Assembly (NCBI RefSeq): GCF_035268865.1
Contig: NZ_DATFKB010000210.1
Span: 1 to 12,392 of the forward strand
From: Salinivirga sp035268865
GTDB lineage: Bacteria; Bacteroidota; Bacteroidia; Bacteroidales; Salinivirgaceae
Direction: 5' to 3'
DNA: 12,392 bases
The position numbers were made by a program, and so were the translations under genes. Positions 1 through 6,249 of this stretch are shown in pieces (the stretch's first letter is position 1; the number at the start of each line of letters is the position of its first letter). The notes under the pieces are model-generated. The model had not been told where the DNA came from. It was given only the letters and a program-made list of their open reading frames with translations, and ran no database searches.

Positions 1-1319
1 CTAAAACCGATGTATGATTTTGCTGTATCCTGATATTCGTAGGCACGTGTTCCGTTTTGCAAATAATATCCAATATCTTTCCATGAACCACCCCGGACAA
101 CTTTACGCTTCAATACTGGGGGATCACCGTCTAAAGCTCGGTACTCGTATTCCGGATCCATATCATGAGTGAAAGTATAGGCAGATTCATCAAAAGCATT
201 GCGCGTCCATTCCGCAACGTTACCTGCCATATCATATAATCCAAAATCGTTGGGATTATAGGCAGCAACTTCGTGGGTGCGGAGTGCTCCATCTTCTGTA
301 TAATCACCGCGCAGTGGTTTGAAGTTTGCAAGGAAGCAACCCTCTCCATCTCTGGTATAGTATCCTCCCCATGGATATGGAACAAGATCCAAACCACCTC
401 TGGCAGCTCTTTCCCACTGTGCTTCTGTTGGCAGTTGATAATCCTGAACAGTAGGCTCACCTCTGCGTGACTGTGCTGCATTAAGCAAGTTTGTTCTCCA
501 AACAGCAAAAGCTTTGGCCTGGATCCAATTAATTCCAACTACAGGATAATTATCATACGTAGGATGATAAAAATATGAATTGGCCATGGGTTCGTTATAG
601 GAGTATGAAAAATCACTGATCCAAACCAATGTATCGGGATAAATTGGAGTAGATTCTTCCATAATAAAGGAAGACCTGTCCTGCACTTCTTCTTTTATGC
701 CCTCCTCATTGTATAACTCTCCATCATACTGACCGGTTTCATAATTATATCTTCTTCTTACCTCATTATCAAAAGTAAATTTTTCAGCAGCTTGCTTATA
801 ATCTACCCAATAGTAATGATAAATAAGCTTCCTTGGATCAATAGTTTTTAAGCGAAAAAAACGCTCATTTTCAGGATAATATAAATCAGCAAGAATTTCC
901 TGTTCTTCCTGTCCATCCCAAACAATTGGTTCTTCCCAGTTTATATAAGGCGGGTCAATTTCTTCTCCAAATTCATTTTCACGAATCAGGTATTCATCTA
1001 TTTGTTCACCCAGCATGCGGTAGGCCAGTGAATCTCTTACCCAATGTACAAATTGTCTGTATTCGTTATTGGTAATTTCTGTTTCATCCATCCAGAAAGA
1101 TGAAATTGAAACTGTTTTGGACTGTGCATTCAGCGCCCAAGGCACATCATCGTCTGATGGTCCCATAGTGTAACTTCCCTGCTCAACCAAAACCATTCCA
1201 TAAGGAGTTTGATCGTAAGCTGGTGCACGCCCCTCAACGCCGGTCAACTCACCGTCTCCACCAGTATTACAAGCACTTAATAGTGTCGCTGCAGTTAATA
1301 AAACAATTAGTTTTTTCAT
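1..1319 (-). CDS. gldK: GldK/PorK, T9SS ring lipoprotein (3' end cut by window)
   Basis: GldK (PorK) is the lipoprotein that, with GldN/PorN, forms the periplasmic ring of the type IX secretion system and gliding machinery under the outer membrane. My translation gives 439 complete codons running off the left edge, with a last partial codon AGn after S-Y-I-G-F. The family usually continues only a little further (about 460-490 residues). Residues 1-17 form a lipoprotein signal, MKKLIVLL...LLSAC, with the lipidated Cys at 17. The rest is a formylglycine-generating-enzyme/sulfatase-modifying-factor fold: an N-terminal GMVLVEQGSYTMG stretch, then DETEITNNEYRQF, an acidic insertion typical of GldK, LPTEAQWERAARGG, GNVAEW (366-371) and RGGSW (409-413). 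The oxidase cysteines of true FGE are not seen, as expected for a structural family member. It starts 26 bases after porP. An in-frame ATG at 1328 would add three residues (MGN); I prefer 1319 because it gives the usual MKK signal start. Confidence 0.93.
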   Translation of the reverse strand, partial: MKKLIVLLTAATLLSACNTGGDGELTGVEGRAPAYDQTPYGMVLVEQGSYTMGPSDDDVPWALNAQSKTVSISSFWMDETEITNNEYRQFVHWVRDSLAYRMLGEQIDEYLIRENEFGEEIDPPYINWEEPIVWDGQEEQEILADLYYPENERFFRLKTIDPRKLIYHYYWVDYKQAAEKFTFDNEVRRRYNYETGQYDGELYNEEGIKEEVQDRSSFIMEESTPIYPDTLVWISDFSYSYNEPMANSYFYHPTYDNYPVVGINWIQAKAFAVWRTNLLNAAQSRRGEPTVQDYQLPTEAQWERAARGGLDLVPYPWGGYYTRDGEGCFLANFKPLRGDYTEDGALRTHEVAAYNPNDFGLYDMAGNVAEWTRNAFDESAYTFTHDMDPEYEYRALDGDPPVLKRKVVRGGSWKDIGYYLQNGTRAYEYQDTAKSYIGF

Positions 1320-1345
1320 ATTGCCCATATTTAGATATCATTAAT

Positions 1346-2275
1346 TTACAAAAATCTAACACTTCTATAAATTCGGTCATCTTTTTCAAGATCAACCTTA
1401 AAAATATATTGCACAGTAAATTCAAATGAACCTGCTGTGGCATTAATTACCTGCGATGTGGGTATATCATAGGCTAAACCTATATTTAAACCCTCAATTA
1501 TTTCAGCACCAGCCATAACTGATGCAGCATCAATAACCCGGTATCCAACTCCTCCCCAAAAACGGCTTTTATAATGCATTATTGCATTAAATGCTGCCTG
1601 CGTTGAAGATCCTGTAGTATAAACCATTATATTGGGTTCTAACTCAAATAGTGGATTACTTAGCTGATAACGGTATCCCGCAGTTAAAAATGCTGCCCGC
1701 TGATAATAAGGATAACTTCCCCCGGTACTATTTTTATACTTTACTTCCGGAGCCGTTAAATGATTAACCGAAAAACCAAAATATAGCTTGTCTGTCTTAT
1801 AAAAACCTCCAAAATTCAGGTCAAAGAAAAGCGCCTCATCCTCACCTTGCGGAATTAGTCCATCTCCTTCCTCGATCGGATCGAAAGTGCCACTAAGGGA
1901 TTGGTTATAGAAACCAAAACCAATACCAATACCCATTGTACCTTCAGCTATATCGCGTCGGTAGGCATAATTAAGCCCAATGGCAATGTTATTTTCAAAT
2001 CCGGCCTCGTCATTCATAAGTGTTAATCCAGCTCCGTGTTCAGCACCAAAAAGTTTAAATGGCATGTGCACATTAAAATTCTGGGTACTTGGAGCACCTT
2101 CCCATCCCATCCATTGATTTCTTACAACAGTATTGACCGTAATCCCATCATTCATGCCTGAATACCCGGGATTAACCATCATATGATTGTATTGAAATAA
2201 TGTCGCATGTGGTATGGTTTGTGCCATTGACCAAGTGGATAAAGTTAAAATTATAAAGACAAAAATTATTCTCAT
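1346..2275 (-). CDS. porP: PorP/SprF family T9SS outer-membrane protein
   Basis: This is a 309-residue protein of the PorP/SprF family, outer-membrane beta-barrels that work with the T9SS and gliding apparatus. Residues 1-18 are a signal peptide ending SMA-Q. The family hallmark follows directly: an N-terminal stretch with Q-Y-N-H and the NPGYSG motif (residues 35-40, the NPAYAG box of the family), then V-V-R-N-Q-W-M-G-W. The rest alternates polar and aromatic residues as in beta strands, with repeated G-x-G and Y-x-Y patterns, and it ends S-V-R-F-L. The length is normal for the family. It is the first gene of a porP-gldK pair (26-base gap), the order known from the porPKLMN operon of Porphyromonas. 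PorP paralogues are common in this phylum, but direct linkage to gldK argues that this is the core T9SS copy. There is no Shine-Dalgarno sequence before the ATG. Confidence 0.9.
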   Translation of the reverse strand: MRIIFVFIILTLSTWSMAQTIPHATLFQYNHMMVNPGYSGMNDGITVNTVVRNQWMGWEGAPSTQNFNVHMPFKLFGAEHGAGLTLMNDEAGFENNIAIGLNYAYRRDIAEGTMGIGIGFGFYNQSLSGTFDPIEEGDGLIPQGEDEALFFDLNFGGFYKTDKLYFGFSVNHLTAPEVKYKNSTGGSYPYYQRAAFLTAGYRYQLSNPLFELEPNIMVYTTGSSTQAAFNAIMHYKSRFWGGVGYRVIDAASVMAGAEIIEGLNIGLAYDIPTSQVINATAGSFEFTVQYIFKVDLEKDDRIYRSVRFL

Positions 2276-2571
2276 TCTTTTATTTATCTAATCTCAGGCT
2301 TTTCCATGAGCCTTTAAAGAGGTAAAATAAATAAAAATCATTAAACCAAACAAATTAAATACTTTTTTAAATCTTAAGTTTTTGCATTGTTTGAGCATGA
2401 AAAGATTTACGTAATAAATCTCAACTTGTTTTATTATGCTATAATTTTTTATAAAAACTGAGTAAAATAATTTTAAATGTTTGATTAGTAAATATAATAA
2501 ACCTTTCCGAAACATCAAACAAACCTTACATAAAAGCAAAACAGGTCTAATTTAAAAACCATAAATTCAGC
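2276..2571 (-). other. AT-rich leader and spacer upstream of porP
   Basis: This 296-base stretch is very rich in A and T and holds no convincing gene. A minus-strand open frame at 2294-2539 (81 codons) has a low-complexity K/L/F/I/Y composition expected of AT-rich noncoding DNA and lacks any recognisable domain. The stretch contains the best candidate promoter for porP-gldK near 2489-2523. A short stem, AGGCT/AGCCT with an 8-base loop (2296-2313), lies about 20 bases before the porP start and is too weak to call as a regulator. I see no clear intrinsic terminator for the upstream arginase-like gene, so read-through from topA is possible. Confidence 0.6.
2489..2519 (-). promoter_or_regulatory. 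Candidate Bacteroidota promoter for porP-gldK
   Basis: On the minus strand TTTG (2519-2516) is followed after 19 bases by TATATTTA (2496-2489). The Bacteroidota consensus is TTTG or TTG near -33 and TAnnTTTG near -7; this -7 box misses only the last G. Transcription would begin near 2482, giving a leader of about 205 bases. A second TTTG repeats directly upstream (2523-2520). The match is by eye only. Confidence 0.38.
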
Positions 2572-3612
2572 TTATAATAATCCCATTAAGCTCCATATCC
2601 GATCATTAATGTTATTTTGTAAAAGATCGTCCATATCTTTGGATGTACATGGAATAATTTTGTCATCTTTTCCAAATTTCAACCAGTGTTTTCCGTTTAA
2701 TTTACTTTTGTAAACAATTAATTGTTCCGGAATTTTGGTATTTTGAAGATGAATCTCTTTAAATTTTTCAGGATTTTGGGTTGGCAAATAATCCTGACGG
2801 CTTTCAGCACCGCTAATTATATGCCAAATAGCCTGAGCAACAAGCCTTAAGCTCGATTTAGATGCGCTAAGCTCATTAGTGTACCCATTTAAAACCGCAC
2901 AATTGAGTGTCTCACTATTGCCTGCAAACCATGCCAGTTGACATAGCTCCTCTGCATACAAACCATTGGGATTTGGATTTTTGCCTTGAGGGAAATCACT
3001 GAATCTGACGGCATTCAGGTCAATTTCTGCTGCAGTAACCATCCGAAAATAAGGTTCTGTCTCATAAAGGCCATCTCTTATTTGCCCCAGTCGACAAACT
3101 ACAGGTCGGCCTTTTTTACAGAGTTCAGGGTCCAAATAATAGGATTGTACCCCCAAATAATATAAGTTACTATCTTGCTTTTTAAGTAGGGGGCTATTCT
3201 TTGAATTGTTAATTAACTTCTCTGAAATTACTAATAAATCTTGATTTACTGTTTGTTTATATAAAAAAGAAAGGTGTTGCTGCTCTTCTGTTAAAATAAT
3301 GAGCAAAGAATTTGTTTTTCGGCTTTCATTTAACAAGAAAGTCATCACCTCGCTCTGATCTTTTTCATTAAGTGATATGACATTACCAAGGTCTATTATA
3401 TCCTTATTGTTGCCGCTTGCAAAAAATGTGTATAATTCAGTTCTAATTGCACCCAAATTATTGGTCTGACCGTCATAATTACTGACGCCCAGTATGATTA
3501 TTGCATTTTCAGGCAGTGCTTCCCTATTCCATTGTTTAATCCTGCTTCCCAGGTGGTTTTTCTTATACTTTCCACTGGCTACAACGGGTTTGATGAATTC
3601 ATGTAATTGCAT
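2572..3612 (-). CDS. Degenerate arginase/formimidoylglutamase-fold protein
   Basis: The 346-residue protein resembles the ureohydrolase (arginase, agmatinase, formimidoylglutamase) fold in its Bacteroidota form. Landmarks are G-V-x-x-Y-D-G with N-L-G-A-I-R (42-57), a strand-turn at 104-116 where arginases have GGDHS, YLGVQSYYLDPE (152-163), AAEIDLNAVRFSDFP (194-208, matching the SxDxDxxxxSDAPG region) and the closing helix LVAQAIWHIISG (257-268). Most metal ligands are replaced. The GGDH His aligns with Gln112, and the DAHxD motif aligns with S-E-K-L-I (130-134). Only E196-x-D198 could still bind a metal. I infer a non-catalytic protein or one with altered chemistry; automatic pipelines often label such genes hutG or arginase, which the sequence does not support. 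It starts 37 bases after topA and is probably co-transcribed with it. Linkage to the T9SS operon is suggestive, but its role is unknown. Confidence 0.72.
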   Translation of the reverse strand: MQLHEFIKPVVASGKYKKNHLGSRIKQWNREALPENAIIILGVSNYDGQTNNLGAIRTELYTFFASGNNKDIIDLGNVISLNEKDQSEVMTFLLNESRKTNSLLIILTEEQQHLSFLYKQTVNQDLLVISEKLINNSKNSPLLKKQDSNLYYLGVQSYYLDPELCKKGRPVVCRLGQIRDGLYETEPYFRMVTAAEIDLNAVRFSDFPQGKNPNPNGLYAEELCQLAWFAGNSETLNCAVLNGYTNELSASKSSLRLVAQAIWHIISGAESRQDYLPTQNPEKFKEIHLQNTKIPEQLIVYKSKLNGKHWLKFGKDDKIIPCTSKDMDDLLQNNINDRIWSLMGLL

Positions 3613-3649
3613 CTGATTTTTATTTCAATGGTGGAATTTGTAGAAAACA

Positions 3650-5965
3650 CTATTTTTTCTTTGTCTTCTTCGTCTTTTTATTCTTACCCTTATCAATTAT
3701 TTCCAAACAATCCTCATATGTTAGCCTTTCAGGATCTACAGACTTTGGTATACGATAATTTTTTCGTTTATGTGTGATATAAGGTCCGTATTTCCCGTTC
3801 TGAACTTTAATTTTTTCTTTCTCGTCAAATGATTTGATGAGCTTTTTTGCATCAGCTTCCCGCTTATCCTTGATGAGTTCGACTGCTCTGTCGAATTCGA
3901 TTGTATAGGGGTCATCCTCTTTTTTGAGACTGGCAAAAAGGCCATCGTGACGCACGTATGGGCCAAAACGGCCTACAGAAACGGTAACTGTTTTACCTTC
4001 AAGTTCGCCAAGACTTCGGGGAAGTTTAAATAAATCCAGAGCCTCCTCAAGAGTTATGGTCTCCAAATGTTGATTGCTTCGAAGTGATGCAAATTGAGGC
4101 TTTTCGTCATCATCCACAGTACCAATCTGTGCCATCGGGCCATATTTACCAATTCTAACCATTACGGGTTTTCCGGATTTAGGATCTTCACCTAAAATTC
4201 GTTCACCTGCTTTTCGCTCCGAATTTTCTTCGGCATACTCTACTTTATGATGGAATGGTTGATAAAACTCATCGATCATTGCACTCCATTTACGATTACC
4301 TTCTGCAATACTATCAAATTCTTTTTCAACCTGGGCAGTAAAGCTATAGTCCATCACATTGTTGAAATACTCCATCAGGTAATCGTTCACAACCATTCCA
4401 ACATCGGTTGGGAATAGTTTCCCTTTCTCGCTGCCATATGTTTCCTGCTTTTTCTGCGAGGTAACTTTTTGGTCTTTAAGTTCAATTTCGGTGATTGTGC
4501 GCTCTTTTCCAGGCCGGTCTTCCTTTACTACATAATTTCGCTTCTGTATAGTTGAAATTGTGGGCGCATATGTTGACGGTCTTCCGATTCCGAGTTCCTC
4601 CAGCTTTTTCACTAAACTGGCCTCTGTATACCTGGGCGGTTGGGATGCATAGCGCTGTTGAGCTCGTGCATGCATTAAATCCAGCACCTCCTGCTCTTTT
4701 ACCGGAGGAAGCAAACCTTTATTTTCCTGTTGCTCCTCATCATCACGTGATTCCATATAAACTTTTAAAAACCCGTCAAATAAGAGCACTTCGCCCTGTG
4801 CAACGAATTTATATGAGTTGTTGTGTTCTACCGGAATATTTATTGTGGTCTTCTCAAGTTTCGCATTCGACATTTGCGAAGCAACGGTTCTTTTCCAGAT
4901 CAATGAATAAAGCCTTTGCTCACCAGAGCCTGCCTCAATTTCCTGTTTTTGCAGGTATGTTGGCCTGATGGCTTCGTGAGCTTCCTGAGCTCCTTTTGAT
5001 TTGGTTGCGTATTTTCTTGTCTTCTGATATTTTTCGCCATAGAGCTGGTTAATTTGTTCTGCTGCTGCAGCAATGGCATCATTTGAGAGGTTAACTGAGT
5101 CGGTCCTCATATAGGTAATATGACCGGCTTCATAAAGTCGCTGAGCAAGTGTCATTGTTTGTGAAACAGAAAAGCCGAACTTTCTTGCAGCTTCCTGTTG
5201 AAGTGTTGATGTTGTGAATGGTGCAGCCGGAGACTTTTGCGCTGGCTTCTTTTGCACACTTGAAACATGAAATTGCTGGGTCTTAATTTTATCAAAAAAG
5301 TCTTTTACATCATCATGCTCAGAAAGCCGTTTATTCAACTCTGCATTAAGCTTGTAGTTACTCTGTTTATCTGAAAAAATTGCTTGAACTTTGTAGGCGT
5401 AATCGGGCTTAAATGCAATAATTTCACGTTCACGTTCAACCAATAACCTAACAGCAACAGACTGAACCCGCCCTGCTGATAGAGAGGGTTTAACTTTTTT
5501 CCAAAGTAATGGCGAGAGCTCAAATCCAACCAACCTATCTAAAACACGACGAGCTTGTTGAGCATTGACTAAATTATAGTCTATTTCTCTAGGGTTTTCG
5601 ATGGCATTTTTAATAGCTTTGGGTGTAATCTCATGAAAAACAATACGGCGGGTTTTTTCTTTATCGAGCTTTAAAACTTCAAACAAATGCCAGGCAATTG
5701 CTTCTCCTTCCCGATCTTCATCAGAAGCAAGCCACACCATCTCGGCCTCCTTGCTTGCATCTCTGAGCTCTTTAATCACATTCTTTTTATCAGGTGATTG
5801 CAGATATTTTGGTTTATAACCCTTGTCTTTATCTATACCCAGATCTTTTTTAGCCAGGTCACGGATATGACCATAACTACTTTTTACAGTGAAGTCCTTT
5901 CCAAGAAACTTCTCTATTGTTTTTGCTTTAGCCGGTGACTCGACAATTACCAGGTTTTTAATCAT
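3650..5965 (-). CDS. topA: DNA topoisomerase I (type IA)
   Basis: TopA relaxes negative supercoils by cutting one strand through a 5'-phosphotyrosine link. The 771-residue protein has the TOPRIM domain at its N-terminus, with Glu9 in IVESPAKAKT and the Mg-binding D82-E-D84-R-E86 in LASDEDREGEA. The catalytic Tyr285 lies in HITYMRTDSVNLS, and the IGRPSTYAPTI segment of the type IA core follows. After about residue 590 the C-terminus carries KYGPM, RFGPYV and KYGPYI repeats (TopA C-terminal repeat type) and ends in a lysine-rich tail. There are no Cys4 zinc ribbons: I find a single cysteine near the end. This is the usual Bacteroidota form, unlike the 865-residue E. coli enzyme. The ATG at 5965 gives the canonical MIKNLVIVESPAKAKT start. 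The gene is divergent from the PBP gene and is first in a run of minus-strand genes. Confidence 0.97.
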   Translation of the reverse strand: MIKNLVIVESPAKAKTIEKFLGKDFTVKSSYGHIRDLAKKDLGIDKDKGYKPKYLQSPDKKNVIKELRDASKEAEMVWLASDEDREGEAIAWHLFEVLKLDKEKTRRIVFHEITPKAIKNAIENPREIDYNLVNAQQARRVLDRLVGFELSPLLWKKVKPSLSAGRVQSVAVRLLVEREREIIAFKPDYAYKVQAIFSDKQSNYKLNAELNKRLSEHDDVKDFFDKIKTQQFHVSSVQKKPAQKSPAAPFTTSTLQQEAARKFGFSVSQTMTLAQRLYEAGHITYMRTDSVNLSNDAIAAAAEQINQLYGEKYQKTRKYATKSKGAQEAHEAIRPTYLQKQEIEAGSGEQRLYSLIWKRTVASQMSNAKLEKTTINIPVEHNNSYKFVAQGEVLLFDGFLKVYMESRDDEEQQENKGLLPPVKEQEVLDLMHARAQQRYASQPPRYTEASLVKKLEELGIGRPSTYAPTISTIQKRNYVVKEDRPGKERTITEIELKDQKVTSQKKQETYGSEKGKLFPTDVGMVVNDYLMEYFNNVMDYSFTAQVEKEFDSIAEGNRKWSAMIDEFYQPFHHKVEYAEENSERKAGERILGEDPKSGKPVMVRIGKYGPMAQIGTVDDDEKPQFASLRSNQHLETITLEEALDLFKLPRSLGELEGKTVTVSVGRFGPYVRHDGLFASLKKEDDPYTIEFDRAVELIKDKREADAKKLIKSFDEKEKIKVQNGKYGPYITHKRKNYRIPKSVDPERLTYEDCLEIIDKGKNKKTKKTKKK

Positions 5966-5999
5966 ATATTAAGCCAAATTACGTTATCAATTCAGGGCA

Positions 6000-6032
6000 C
6001 AAAAATAACAGAAAACAATTAGTCTTATCAAA
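6000..6032 (-). promoter_or_regulatory. Probable topA promoter
   Basis: On the minus strand TTTG (6032-6029) is followed after 21 bases by TATTTTTG (6007-6000), an exact match to the Bacteroidota TAnnTTTG -7 box. The expected start near 5993 leaves a leader of about 28 bases before the topA ATG. This is the best promoter match in the window. Confidence 0.55.
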
Positions 6033-6145
6033 TTTTATTTTTTTTTCACTCTTATAAGCTATTTAGATTGCCCATAGATAGTGGTAAAAGGGCGATAAAC
6101 ATTGAATTTTTCATTTCATTATAGTCAGATATTACTTTTTAGACT

Positions 6146-6153
6146 TATTTTTG
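6146..6153 (+). promoter_or_regulatory. Candidate -7 box for the PBP1A-gltX operon
   Basis: TATTTTTG followed by C is an exact TAnnTTTG match on the plus strand. I find no TTG at the expected distance upstream; the nearest, at 6102-6104, is too far away. Transcription would begin near 6160, giving a leader of about 90 bases that contains the inverted repeat at 6201-6219. The support is one box only. Confidence 0.38.
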
Positions 6154-6200
6154 CATTATCAATGATTAAAAAAATCAATTATATTCTTAATCTGTTAGCT

Positions 6201-6219
6201 AACACTTTACTTAAGTGTT
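6201..6219 (+). repeat. Inverted repeat in the PBP1A leader
   Basis: AACACTT (6201-6207) and AAGTGTT (6213-6219) are perfect inverted arms around a 5-base loop, 30 bases before the likely ATG at 6250. The pairing can extend to CTAACACTT/AAGTGTTTAG with one bulged base. The left arm overlaps a perfect 10-base palindrome, GTTAGCTAAC (6194-6203). The tail after the hairpin is T-rich but broken by other bases, so it is not a standard terminator. It could be an operator, a leader hairpin or chance in AT-rich DNA. Confidence 0.4.
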
Positions 6220-6249
6220 TAGTTGAATTTTTAGCCAAAGTTGAATAAT

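Noticed and set aside
131..538. 135-codon minus-strand open frame in the gldK region
   Set aside because: It is an alternate frame of gldK. The true frame continues from 1319 to the window edge with FGE-fold motifs, which this one lacks.
2296..2313. Short stem AGGCT/AGCCT near the porP start
   Set aside because: Five pairs with an 8-base loop are expected by chance, and no conserved partner element is visible.
2294..2539. 81-codon minus-strand open frame upstream of porP
   Set aside because: The composition is what AT-rich noncoding DNA gives (K, L, F, I, Y runs), no domain or signal is recognisable, and the predicted porP promoter falls inside it.
4552..4968. 138-codon plus-strand open frame inside topA
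   Set aside because: It lies wholly antisense to a clearly coding TopA core and has no family resemblance.
6067..6096. Possible stem ATTGCCC/GGGCGAT with a 16-base loop between topA and PBP1A
   Set aside because: It needs a G-U pair and a large loop, and it lies upstream of the predicted transcript start of PBP1A.
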